Assembly: GCA_030600625.1 (NCBI GenBank)
Contig: JAUVLS010000027.1
Span: 1-9,787 of the forward strand
Direction of reading: 5' to 3'
Source of the DNA: Bacteroidales bacterium
GTDB taxonomy: Bacteria; Bacteroidota; Bacteroidia; Bacteroidales; UBA12077
DNA: 9,787 nucleotides
Shown: positions 1-6,560 of the stretch, piece after piece
How positions within the stretch are numbered: position 1 is the stretch's first letter
Layout: the number at the start of each line of letters is the position of its first letter
The notes under the pieces: model-generated
Database searches by the model: none
The model's input: the letters and a program-made list of their open reading frames with translations, nothing else
Told to the model about the DNA's origin: nothing
Made by a program: the position numbers and the translations under genes

Positions 1-1212
1 ATTTAAACAAGGATTTAGTTGATCTCCAATCTTTTTTAATGCCTCGTTACCAGATTTCAAACAAGCATTCTTAATTGGTTCAATAGCTGTTAATGCGTGT
101 TTCAGTTGGACTACCTCACGTGGATTTACTCTTCCCGTTGCTACTTTCGAAATAATTCTTTCAAGATCGCCTATTTCTTTAATATGTTCAGCTAGCAAAT
201 CTTTAAACTCTGAATTACCTAACAAAAAATCAACAACATCATGACGTTCTTTTATTGGTTTTTCATCTTTTAAAGGAAGAGCAACCCAACGTTTTAATAA
301 ACGTGCTCCCATAGGAGAAATCGTTCTATCTATAACATCAACCAGTGTCTTTGCTCCTTCATTAATCGAAAAGAATAACTCCAGATTTCGAATTGTAAAC
401 TTATCCAACCAAACATAACGATCTTCTTCAATTCTTGATAAGGTAGCTATATGCTGTAATTTATTGTGCTGAGTTATTTCAAGGTACTGCAGAATTGATC
501 CGGCAGCAATAACTCCATATTGTAAATTTTGTACTCCAAATCCTTTTAATGATGATGTTTGAAATCTTTTAAGCAACTTGTCTGTTGCATTTTCTTCTGT
601 ATATACCCAGTCATCTAATTTATAAGTATAAAATTTCTCACCAAAAAGCTCTTTAAATTGTTGTTGTTTACTTCTTTCAAAGAGCACTTCTTTTGGCTGA
701 AAACTACTTAACAGCTTATCAACGTACTCAAAACTACCTTCTGCTGTTAAAAATTCACCCGTTGAAATATCAAGAAATGCAACACCGGCAATGGTCCTTT
801 CGAGATGAACCGATGCTAAAAAATTATTTTCCCGATGCTCTAACACATTATCATTTAAAGAAACTCCGGGAGTAACCATTTCGGTAACCCCTCGCTTTAC
901 GATTTTCTTTGTTTTCTTTGGATCCTCAAGCTGTTCGCAAATAGCAACTCGTTGTCCGGCACGAACCAGTTTTGGCAGGTAAGTATCTATTGCATGATAA
1001 GGGAAACCAGCCAGTTCAACAAAAGAAGCTGCACCGTTGGCTCTTTTAGTTAATGTTATACCTAATATTCCGGCAGCTTTTATTGCATCTTCTCCAAATG
1101 TTTCGTAAAAGTCTCCTACTCTAAACAATAATATCGCATCAGGATGCGTGCTCTTGATCTGATAATACTGTTTCATTAATGGAGTTTCAGCGTATTTTTT
1201 CTTTTCTGCCAA
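1..1212 (-). CDS. mutS: DNA mismatch repair protein MutS, N-terminal part (gene runs off the left edge)
   Basis: MutS recognises base mismatches and small loops in new DNA and recruits MutL. The 404 codons seen here read through in one frame to base 1; full-length family members have roughly 850-880 residues, so about half is present and the ATPase domain lies outside the window. Residues 10-110 form the mismatch-binding domain. GDFYETF at 33-39 carries the Phe-x-Glu pair (F35, E37) that wedges into the mismatch. It is followed by [22 protein letters not shown] and [10 protein letters not shown], all typical MutS blocks. VTPGVSLND marks the end of domain I; the connector follows, and [14 protein letters not shown] marks the core domain. 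The only start upstream of the conserved TPLMKQY block is TTG at 1212-1210, giving [11 protein letters not shown]; an in-frame TAA lies five codons before it. A later ATG at 1176 would remove conserved residues. The predicted transcript start, about 25 bases upstream, fits the TTG. Family identity is very secure; the start codon is likely. Confidence 0.96.
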   Translation of the reverse strand, partial: MAEKKKYAETPLMKQYYQIKSTHPDAILLFRVGDFYETFGEDAIKAAGILGITLTKRANGAASFVELAGFPYHAIDTYLPKLVRAGQRVAICEQLEDPKKTKKIVKRGVTEMVTPGVSLNDNVLEHRENNFLASVHLERTIAGVAFLDISTGEFLTAEGSFEYVDKLLSSFQPKEVLFERSKQQQFKELFGEKFYTYKLDDWVYTEENATDKLLKRFQTSSLKGFGVQNLQYGVIAAGSILQYLEITQHNKLQHIATLSRIEEDRYVWLDKFTIRNLELFFSINEGAKTLVDVIDRTISPMGARLLKRWVALPLKDEKPIKERHDVVDFLLGNSEFKDLLAEHIKEIGDLERIISKVATGRVNPREVVQLKHALTAIEPIKNACLKSGNEALKKIGDQLNPCLN

Positions 1213-1243
1213 AGCTAAGTTGTATTATAATTACTAATTTGAA

Positions 1244-1273
1244 CAAAATTAAGATTAATCATGTACTTTTCAA
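1244..1273 (-). promoter_or_regulatory. Bacteroidota-type promoter of mutS
   Basis: Read on the minus strand, TTG (1273-1271) is followed by 19 bases and then TAATTTTG (1251-1244). This is an exact fit to the Bacteroidota housekeeping pattern TTG, 17-19 bases, TAnnTTTG. Transcription would begin near 1237-1239, leaving a leader of about 25 bases before the TTG start codon of mutS. No Shine-Dalgarno sequence is seen, as is usual in this phylum. Confidence 0.65.
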
Positions 1274-1370
1274 TAAAAAGAAAATCGTTTTATTAACAGA
1301 TTATTATAAATCAATTTAATTTTTCTTAAAAAGAAAAAATAGTTATTTAAATTCATTCAATAAATATTAA

Positions 1371-1414
1371 AGACTGTTAAAAGACATAAACTTTTAGCAG
1401 CCTTTTTTATTTTT
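1371..1414 (+). terminator. Intrinsic terminator without an assigned upstream gene
   Basis: The arm at 1371-1383 (AGACTGTTAAAAG) pairs with 1391-1403 (CTTTTAGCAGCCT) across a 7-base loop. There are ten contiguous pairs including one G-U, then one A/C mismatch, then two more pairs. A T-rich tract (TTTTTTATTTTT, 1403-1414) follows on the plus strand. The shape resembles Bacteroidota intrinsic terminators. It points rightward, toward the saccharopine dehydrogenase gene, while the gene to its left is transcribed the other way. It therefore ends either an unrecognised plus-strand RNA or a leader of the downstream gene. On the minus strand the tail is less T-rich, so leftward activity is less likely. 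Confidence 0.65.
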
Positions 1415-1527
1415 CGTAAACCACACAACATGCTGATACTCTGTTTTATATTAACAACTGCATGTGATACATATTTGGTTTTTTTGGAAAACTGTCAAAA
1501 ACCATTTTTCTTCCTTAAAAATAATTA

Positions 1528-1535
1528 TATATTCG
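1528..1535 (+). promoter_or_regulatory. Weak candidate -7 element for the saccharopine dehydrogenase gene
   Basis: TATATTCG differs at one position from the Bacteroidota -7 pattern TAnnTTTG and lies 44 bases before the ATG at 1580. No TTG stands 17-19 bases upstream; only a T-rich run is found there. It is the best candidate downstream of the orphan terminator, but the support is thin. Confidence 0.2.
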
Positions 1536-1579
1536 CACCTAACTTAATTTAAATAATTACAAAGTAACTTGTTATTCTT

Positions 1580-2917
1580 ATGAAAAAAATACTAATTCTT
1601 GGCGCAGGATTATCATCTTCAAGCCTGATAAAATATTTACTAGACCATTCTAGTCAATATAACTGGAAAATTCGTATAGGACAAAGGACGATTGAAGTTG
1701 CAAGGCGCAAAATAGGGAATCATCCAAATGGAGAAGCTATTGCTTTTGACGTTTCTAACGAACAACAACTTTTAGAAGAAGTGAAAAATGCAGATGTAGT
1801 AATCTCAATGCTCCCTGCAAGATTTCATAATTTAGTTGCAGAAAAATGTGTTGAGTTTGGCAAACATATGATTACAGCTTCGTATGTTTCGAAAGACATA
1901 AAAGCATTACATGAAAAAGCTGTTGAAAAAGGATTACTCCTTTTAAATGAAATTGGTGTTGATCCTGGAATTGATCACATGTCGGCCATGAAAGTTATTG
2001 ATGAAATAAGAACCAAAGGTGGCAAAATGATTGCTTTTAAATCTAGCACCGGAGGACTGGTTGCTCCAGAGTTTGATAATAACCCATGGAATTATAAATT
2101 CACATGGAATCCAAGAAACGTAGTAGTTGCAGGACAATCTGTTGCCCAATATATTGATAATGGCAATTATAAATTTGTTCCATACAATCAACTATTTAGA
2201 AGAATTGAGAAAATGTCGATATTAGATGTTGGTGAATTTGAAATGTATCCAAACAGAGATTCGTTAGGCTATAGAGAGACTTATGGTCTTGAAGATATCC
2301 CTACATTATTACGCGGAACATTACGTCGTCCGGGTTATTGTGCCGGATGGAATGTATTTGTACAGCTGGGTGCAACTGATGACACTTATGTAATTGATAA
2401 CTCTGAAAACTTAACATATAGAGAGTTTATCAACAGCTTTTTACCTTATGACGAAAAAGATTCTGTCGAGCAAAAACTTTGTAATTATGTTGGAATAGAC
2501 ATGGAGTCGGAAACTATGAGTAGATTAAAATGGTTAGGCATTTTTGAAAACACTAAAATTGGAATACCAAATGCAACTCCGGCACATATCCTGCAAAAAT
2601 TATTGGAAGAAAAATGGGCTTTAGGTTCTGAAGACAAAGATATGATTGCTATGCAGCATCAATTTGACTATAAGTTAAATGGTAAAAACAAACGAATTAC
2701 CTCATCGTTAGTAGTAATTGGTAAAGATCAGGTTCATACAGCGATGTCGATAACTGTTGGAATACCTGTTGCTATTGCAACAAAACTTTTCCTAACCGGA
2801 GTTATAAATCAAAAAGGCGTTATTGTGCCAACAATGAAAGATGTTTACGAACCGGTTCTTAAAGAATTAGAAGAATACGGAATTGTTTTTGTTGAAGAAG
2901 AAATCGATTTAGATTAA
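1580..2917 (+). CDS. Saccharopine dehydrogenase, Lys9-like (NADP+, L-glutamate-forming type)
   Basis: In the family, this type interconverts saccharopine with glutamate plus 2-aminoadipate semialdehyde using NADP(H). The 445 residues match the size of yeast Lys9 and show the same order of blocks. A Rossmann nucleotide-binding start, ILGAGLSSSSL (6-16), is followed by ADVVISMLP (71-79), ITASYVSKD (98-106), the hallmark EIGVDPGIDHM (124-134), a GGLVAPE segment (158-164), YPNRDS (223-228) and RGTLRRPGY (245-253). The protein has no signal peptide or membrane segment, so it should be cytosolic. The ATG at 1580 sits three residues before the Rossmann strand, which suits the family. No lysine-ketoglutarate reductase partner or lysine aminotransferase lies in the window, so whether it serves lysine breakdown or another carboxylic amine reaction cannot be told from context. 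It is a single-gene unit converging on the methyltransferase gene, and the two stop codons overlap. Confidence 0.88.
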   Translation: MKKILILGAGLSSSSLIKYLLDHSSQYNWKIRIGQRTIEVARRKIGNHPNGEAIAFDVSNEQQLLEEVKNADVVISMLPARFHNLVAEKCVEFGKHMITASYVSKDIKALHEKAVEKGLLLLNEIGVDPGIDHMSAMKVIDEIRTKGGKMIAFKSSTGGLVAPEFDNNPWNYKFTWNPRNVVVAGQSVAQYIDNGNYKFVPYNQLFRRIEKMSILDVGEFEMYPNRDSLGYRETYGLEDIPTLLRGTLRRPGYCAGWNVFVQLGATDDTYVIDNSENLTYREFINSFLPYDEKDSVEQKLCNYVGIDMESETMSRLKWLGIFENTKIGIPNATPAHILQKLLEEKWALGSEDKDMIAMQHQFDYKLNGKNKRITSSLVVIGKDQVHTAMSITVGIPVAIATKLFLTGVINQKGVIVPTMKDVYEPVLKELEEYGIVFVEEEIDLD

Positions 2918-3627
2918 AAAGCCAAGTAAAAATCTTTTGTAAGGTTTTTATAAGCTTCAGAATATTCATGCCGTTTGTTGAGCTCAATTATTATTTCTTG
3001 TTCAACAAGCGGTTTTTTAATTTTCATAAATTCTAACAATAACCTCTTTGGTTCACTCCCCGGTTTTGGTAAAACATTCGTTTGGCGAATACAATACAAT
3101 CCTTTTTCAACAGCATTCAAAATAAACATAGTGCCTTCAATATATGGCAGAATCAAACTTAATATTCCGTTCTCATTAAGCAATTTTACTGTACCATTTA
3201 TAATGTCATCGAATTCAAGATTCGAATTATGTCGAGCATTGGTTCTTTTTTCATCAGGAGCAAATAGCGAATTTTGAAAATATGGTGGATTTGAAACAAT
3301 TAAATCGTATTTCTCATTTGTAGATTCAGAGAAATCCTGAAAAGATTTATTTATAATTATAATCCTTTCCCTCCATAACGAATTTCCCACATTTTCCTTC
3401 GCTTGTCTGCATGCTTCTTCATCAATTTCAATAGCATCAATATTTGCTTTTGATCTTTGAGCCAGCATTAAAGTGATAAGTCCAGTTCCTGTTCCAATGT
3501 CCAAAATATTTTTTGCTTTTTCACAATTTGCCCATGCACCCAACAATACTCCATCTGTACCAACTTTCATGGCACATTTATCCTGATGAATAGTAAATTG
3601 TTTGAACTTGAAATAATCGTTTGGCAT
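2914..3627 (-). CDS. trmN6: tRNA1(Val) (adenine-37 N6)-methyltransferase family (TrmN6/YfiC)
   Basis: TrmN6 (YfiC in E. coli) uses S-adenosylmethionine to methylate N6 of A37, next to the anticodon, in tRNA1(Val). The 237-residue protein is a single class I methyltransferase domain. It has a substrate/SAM block KVGTDGVLLGAW (21-32), SAM motif I LDIGTGTG (42-49), acidic motif II AIEID (65-69) and the catalytic NPPY (113-116) that flips out and holds an adenine amino group. The C-terminal YSEAYKNLTKDFYLAF is also typical. NPPY excludes carbon and ribose methyltransferases and supports an N6-adenine target; the exact tRNA is inferred from the family. It is the last gene of the minus-strand cluster: its ATG at 3627 follows the preceding stop by three bases. 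Its stop codon overlaps that of the convergent saccharopine dehydrogenase gene. Confidence 0.88.
   Translation of the reverse strand: MPNDYFKFKQFTIHQDKCAMKVGTDGVLLGAWANCEKAKNILDIGTGTGLITLMLAQRSKANIDAIEIDEEACRQAKENVGNSLWRERIIIINKSFQDFSESTNEKYDLIVSNPPYFQNSLFAPDEKRTNARHNSNLEFDDIINGTVKLLNENGILSLILPYIEGTMFILNAVEKGLYCIRQTNVLPKPGSEPKRLLLEFMKIKKPLVEQEIIIELNKRHEYSEAYKNLTKDFYLAF
2916..2949. terminator. Possible weak bidirectional terminator between convergent genes
   Basis: Starting at the overlapping stop codons, AAAAAGCC (2916-2923) can pair with GGTTTTT (2943-2949), with one bulged G. An inner AAAA/TTTT pairing lies inside the loop. The outer arms end in runs of A or T, so either strand would present a U-run. 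The hairpin has only two G-C pairs and lies inside the last codons of the methyltransferase gene. It is the only terminator-like structure I see at this junction. Confidence 0.28.
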
Positions 3628-3630
3628 AAA

Positions 3631-4410
3631 TCAAAACTTTTCAAAAACGCCTAATCCAAATAAAGCAAAATCATATTTTATTGGATCGTCCGGATTAAAT
3701 TTCCTTAATATTTCCGTCACTTCTTTAACAGCTTTCCAGTCGTTTTGTTTTCTTTTCAACAAACCTAATTTTCGGGCAACATTTCCGGTATGTACATCCA
3801 GAGGTAAAAATAAATCGGACATAGGTATTTTACTCCATAAGCCAAAATCAACTCCGTTATTATCTTTTCGAACCATCCAGCGTAAAAACATATTTAACCT
3901 TTTTGCTGATGCGCCTTTTAAAACATTTGATACATGTTTTTGGGTTCTTTCGGGATGTTTAATTTCAAAAAAGACTTCTCTAAAACCAATTAAAGTCTTA
4001 AAAATGTCTTTTTCTTTTGAATAAATTTCCTGAAACAAACTACCTAATCCTTCATGATTTTTATAAATATTTTTAATCGATCGAATAAAAAACCTACAAT
4101 CTTCGCCATTAAAAGTACGATGTTTAAAATGATTAAACCGATCTAAATCTTTTTCAGAACTATTCATAATAAACTCGTAAGGGTTATAATCCATCAGAGC
4201 CATTAACTTTTGCATATTTTTAATTATGGTAGTTCTTTGTCCCCATGCAATAGTTGATGCAAAAAAAGCGGAAATCTCTATATCATTTTTATCAGAAAAT
4301 AAATGTGGTATTTGAATAGGATCAGTTTCAATAAAATCCGGATTATTATATTTATCGACTTTTTCGTTTAAAAAATCTTTTATTTCGATTAATTCTTGCG
4401 CAACACTCAT
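3631..4410 (-). CDS. DUF2400 / TIGR02757 family protein, function unknown
   Basis: I recognise this as the uncharacterised TIGR02757 (DUF2400) family by its C-terminal half: KGASAKRLNMFLRWMVR (165-181), LFLPLDVHTGNVARKLGLL (200-218) and NPDDPIKYDFALFGLGV (239-255). It has 259 residues, about the family's usual size, and is soluble with no signal peptide. The LDVHTGNVARKLGLL block resembles the VDTHVxRVxxRLGL strand-turn-helix of HhH-GPD DNA glycosylases, with D205 in the place of the catalytic Asp and K165 or K170 as possible lysine nucleophiles; that link is my inference. I chose ATG 4410-4408, two bases after the ABC ATPase stop; a TTG at 4416 in the same frame would overlap that stop by three bases. 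Tight spacing on both sides places it in the tatA-to-trmN6 operon. Next to a tRNA methyltransferase, a nucleic-acid role is plausible but unproven. Confidence 0.85.
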   Translation of the reverse strand: MSVAQELIEIKDFLNEKVDKYNNPDFIETDPIQIPHLFSDKNDIEISAFFASTIAWGQRTTIIKNMQKLMALMDYNPYEFIMNSSEKDLDRFNHFKHRTFNGEDCRFFIRSIKNIYKNHEGLGSLFQEIYSKEKDIFKTLIGFREVFFEIKHPERTQKHVSNVLKGASAKRLNMFLRWMVRKDNNGVDFGLWSKIPMSDLFLPLDVHTGNVARKLGLLKRKQNDWKAVKEVTEILRKFNPDDPIKYDFALFGLGVFEKF

Positions 4411-4412
4411 TT

Positions 4413-5066
4413 TCAAGAAACAAATAAACCGTCTTTCATAGTTAATTTTTCATCAGCCATATTCGCTAAATTTTCGTCGTGTGTAACGATTACGATTGAA
4501 GGATTATATTTATCGCGAAGTGAAAAGAACAAATCATGAAGCTCTTTTTTATTTTCAGAATCAAGGTTTCCTGATGGTTCATCTGCAAAAATAACCGATG
4601 GATCATTAATTAATGCTCTTGCTACTGCAACACGCTGCTGTTCACCACCCGATAATTCCTTTGGTTTATGATCAATTCGATGATCCAACTTTAAAAATGT
4701 TAATATTTCTCTCGCTTTTTTCTCAGCTTTATCTCTCGGCATTTTTCCTATAAAAGCGGGGATACAAACATTTTCTAATGCAGTAAATTCCGGTAAAAGA
4801 TGATGAAACTGGAATACAAAACCAATATTTCTATTTCGAAATAATGCTAATTGCTTGTCTTTATACTTGCTAACTTCTTTATTATCAAATAAAATTTGAC
4901 CTGAATCAGGACGGCTTAGAGTTCCCAGTATTTGAAGAAAAGTTGTTTTACCGGCACCACTAGGACCTACAACAGAAACAATCTCCCCCTTTTTTATTTC
5001 TAAATCGATTCCTTTTAAAACCTGTAAATCACCATAAGATTTCTTGATATTTTTAGCTACAATCAT
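4413..5066 (-). CDS. lolD: ABC transporter ATPase, LolD/MacB-type
   Basis: This is a complete ABC nucleotide-binding subunit of 217 residues. In order it has Walker [10 protein letters not shown] (34-42), a Q-loop glutamine at 86 in [18 protein letters not shown], signature [15 protein letters not shown] (138-152), Walker B VIFADEP with catalytic E163, a D-loop GNLD and the switch histidine H196 in IVTHDE. The small size, the [16 protein letters not shown] stretch and the EPSGNLDS ending point to the LolD/MacB/FtsE group, which hydrolyses ATP on the cytoplasmic face to drive lipoprotein release or related export. LolD, partner of the LolC/LolE permeases that hand lipoproteins to LolA, is the best single guess. 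No permease gene lies in the window, so the symbol is provisional. The ATG at 5066 follows the antiporter stop by 15 bases, and the next gene begins two bases after its TGA. Confidence 0.82.
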   Translation of the reverse strand: MIVAKNIKKSYGDLQVLKGIDLEIKKGEIVSVVGPSGAGKTTFLQILGTLSRPDSGQILFDNKEVSKYKDKQLALFRNRNIGFVFQFHHLLPEFTALENVCIPAFIGKMPRDKAEKKAREILTFLKLDHRIDHKPKELSGGEQQRVAVARALINDPSVIFADEPSGNLDSENKKELHDLFFSLRDKYNPSIVIVTHDENLANMADEKLTMKDGLFVS

Positions 5067-5081
5067 TGTTTCTAATTTAAG

Positions 5082-6029
5082 TTAAGCCCCTTTTATAGTA
5101 AACGCTAAATAAATGTACGCAATATATATAACCACAAAAACCAATCCTTTCCACCGGGTCATCATAGCTTTTCTTAAAGGCAAAAGAAATAAAAATAAAA
5201 GTAATGATATTCCCAACATCCAGAAAATATCAAATTTTAATACCATAGGATTGACATCTATAGATTTTACAACACTTGTTATACCAAGTATTGCAAGAAT
5301 ATTAAAAATATTTGACCCAATAATATTTCCAATGAAAATATCCAGTTCTTTGCGTATAGCAGCAGCTATTGATGTTGCTAATTCAGGCAAACTTGTTCCC
5401 AGGGCAATTACAGAAACCGAAATTATTCTGTCATCAACACCCATTTCTTTTGCAATACTTGATGCTCCTCTTACTAAAAATTTAGCACCATATATTAATC
5501 CGATTGCAGCAACAATAACTAATATAATTGAAACAAATAAATTATACTTTGGAAGTATTGATTCTTCAAGGGTTTTTAAGTTCTCTTTTCTTGATTTGTG
5601 AATCGATCTAAAAATAAATGCAAACAAAATAATAATGAAGATTATGCCTTCGTAAAATTCCAATTTTGAGTTAGTGATACAAAAAATAAAAAAGAGCAAA
5701 CTAATTAACATCATTACAGACCAATCAAAGCGAATTGATTTTTTCTTAACTTTAATTGGGAGAATAATGGCTGTTAAACCCAGCACCAGTGCAATATTGG
5801 CAATATTTGAACCTATTACATTTCCAATGGCTATATCAGGATGTCCCATAATTGCAGCATCTAAACTTATAACCAGCTCTGGTGCAGAAGTACCAAACGA
5901 AACCACAACAAGTCCTATTACTAATTTTGAAACTTTAAAATGTCCGGCAAGCGAAACGCTCCCCCTTACTAAGAAGTCGCCACTTAACATTAATAAAACA
6001 AAACCGAGAAATAGAAAAATGTAATCCAT
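5082..6029 (-). CDS. Calcium/sodium antiporter, CaCA superfamily (YrbG-like)
   Basis: A 315-residue inner-membrane exchanger with about ten hydrophobic segments, expected to swap Na+ (or H+) for Ca2+. The two diagnostic alpha repeats are clear. Alpha-1 has FLVRGSVSLA (19-28), GTSAPEL (46-52) and GNVIGSNIANI (69-79); alpha-2 has FLVRGASSIA (184-193), GTSLPEL (211-217) and GNIIGSNIFNI (234-244). Corresponding residues lie exactly 165 apart, showing the inverted-topology internal duplication of the superfamily. E51 and E216 take the place of the ion-binding glutamates. A charged loop of about 20 residues (141-160) separates the halves. The length matches YrbG-type exchangers and there is no large regulatory loop of the eukaryotic NCX kind. 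The ATG at 6029 lies 19 bases after the tatA stop. Ion specificity cannot be fixed from sequence alone. Confidence 0.93.
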   Translation of the reverse strand: MDYIFLFLGFVLLMLSGDFLVRGSVSLAGHFKVSKLVIGLVVVSFGTSAPELVISLDAAIMGHPDIAIGNVIGSNIANIALVLGLTAIILPIKVKKKSIRFDWSVMMLISLLFFIFCITNSKLEFYEGIIFIIILFAFIFRSIHKSRKENLKTLEESILPKYNLFVSIILVIVAAIGLIYGAKFLVRGASSIAKEMGVDDRIISVSVIALGTSLPELATSIAAAIRKELDIFIGNIIGSNIFNILAILGITSVVKSIDVNPMVLKFDIFWMLGISLLLFLFLLPLRKAMMTRWKGLVFVVIYIAYIYLAFTIKGA

Positions 6030-6048
6030 AAATTAGAAGTGCAATTCG

Positions 6049-6297
6049 TTATCCTTTTAGATCTTCTTTTACTTTTTTAATATCATCATCCAATTCTTTA
6101 AAATCCTTTTTAAGGTCATTTGTATGATCATTCATTTCTCTTTTAATATCATCAGTAGCTTTCTTAAACTCACGCATACCTTTTCCAAGTCCACGAGCTA
6201 TTTCAGGAATTTTATTCGCCCCAAACAACAGTAATACTATTAAAAGAATAATAAAAATTTCTTGTCCGCTTATAAAGAGAAAGATATCTAACATCAT
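6049..6297 (-). CDS. tatA: Sec-independent translocase subunit TatA/TatE
   Basis: TatA oligomers form the transport element of the twin-arginine route, which exports folded proteins across the inner membrane. This 82-residue protein shows the family plan. A short periplasmic start is followed by one membrane helix (about 12-25, with polar E13 where E. coli has Q8), the hinge FG at 25-26, then an amphipathic helix [18 protein letters not shown] (30-47). The tail is highly charged and probably a coiled coil, rich in D, E and K. Two ATGs stand in tandem at 6297 and 6294, and either could be the start. The sequence is TatA-like rather than TatB-like because the amphipathic helix and tail are short. 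No tatC or tatB lies in the window. It is the first gene of the minus-strand cluster that continues with the antiporter 19 bases on. Confidence 0.93.
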   Translation of the reverse strand: MMLDIFLFISGQEIFIILLIVLLLFGANKIPEIARGLGKGMREFKKATDDIKREMNDHTNDLKKDFKELDDDIKKVKEDLKG

Positions 6298-6308
6298 ATC
6301 AGTTTCTA

Positions 6309-6316
6309 CAAATATA
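6309..6316 (-). promoter_or_regulatory. Candidate -7 element upstream of tatA and its operon
   Basis: On the minus strand TATATTTG (6316-6309) matches TAnnTTTG exactly. No TTG lies 17-19 bases upstream, so the -33 part is missing or poor. The predicted transcript start (about 6302-6304) would fall only five to ten bases before the tatA ATG, giving an almost leaderless mRNA. It is the best promoter candidate for the five-gene operon. Confidence 0.35.
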
Positions 6317-6410
6317 CATTTTGTTTAACTCGCTTTATATATTATATCTTTAATTTTTCCTGTTACAATTTGATTTGTTTGTCATTTCTAAGATAGTGCA
6401 ATAGGAGCTC

Positions 6411-6508
6411 GTTGAACCCAAAGAGCTAACTACTCAAGCTTCTTAAATACCTAGCAATCCTTCATTTAGTTTTGTTCTCTTAATTTTATTACAAAGCTTG
6501 GGTTTAAC
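6411..6508. repeat. 11-bp inverted repeat flanking 76 bases, between secDF and tatA
   Basis: GTTGAACCCAA at 6411-6421 is the reverse complement of TTGGGTTTAAC at 6498-6508 except at one position, which would be a G-U pair in plus-strand RNA. The 76 bases between are non-coding and hold two AAGCTT palindromes (6436-6441 and 6494-6499). A competing short hairpin, AGCTC (6406-6410) with GAGCT (6423-6427), overlaps the left arm. No target-site duplication is seen outside the arms. The right arm abuts the A-run of the secDF terminator. Confidence 0.45.
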
Positions 6509-6538
6509 CAAAAAAAAAGCCCCTAAGTTAAGGGGCTT
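6508..6538 (-). terminator. Intrinsic terminator of secDF
   Basis: AAGCCCCT (6517-6524) and AGGGGCTT (6531-6538) form a perfect 8-bp GC-rich stem with a 6-base loop. On the minus strand the stem is followed by a run of nine or more T (the A-run 6510-6518 on the plus strand). It begins about 23 bases after the secDF stop codon, so it should end the secDF transcript and insulate tatA from it. Confidence 0.93.
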
Positions 6539-6560
6539 CTCAATTATAAAAGATATAATT

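Larger units (their letters stand above)
1213..1579. other. Divergent intergenic region, AT-rich, mutS / saccharopine dehydrogenase
   Basis: This 367-base stretch separates two divergent genes. It holds the mutS promoter (1244-1273), a plus-strand intrinsic terminator (1371-1414) and a weak -7-like TATATTCG at 1528-1535 that could serve the rightward gene. No convincing coding sequence is present; a 40-codon frame at 1430-1552 was examined and not accepted. I see no tRNA-like fold and no direct repeats. The spacing is large for a divergent pair and would allow a small plus-strand RNA ending at the terminator. Confidence 0.6.

Noticed and set aside
693..875. Sixty-codon plus-strand frame opposite mutS
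   Set aside because: It is a shadow of the conserved mutS coding strand, with no recognisable domain.
1479..1512. GGTTTTTTTGG...CAAAAACC followed by ATTTTTC, a terminator-like hairpin
   Set aside because: The stem is nearly all A-T with two G-C pairs and a short T-run. It is too weak to claim in this AT-rich stretch.
1430..1552. Forty-codon plus-strand frame starting MLILCFILTTACDTYL, which looks faintly like a lipoprotein signal
   Set aside because: It has no positive N-terminal charge and a poor lipobox (Thr at -3), and it lies in AT-rich intergenic DNA with no clear promoter. Chance is the simpler reading.
1943..3277. Antisense frames at 1943-2191 (minus) and 2975-3277 (plus)
   Set aside because: They lie wholly within the dehydrogenase and trmN6 genes, whose motifs establish the real coding strands.
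5113..6024. Two long plus-strand frames (5113-5601 and 5674-6024) antisense to the antiporter
   Set aside because: The antiporter on the minus strand has clear duplicated motifs. These frames are composition-driven mirror frames with no domain.
6370..6430. Minus-strand GGGTTCAACGAG reminiscent of a tRNA T-arm
   Set aside because: The flanking bases do not pair as a 5-bp T-stem, and no acceptor, anticodon arm or CCA end can be built around it.
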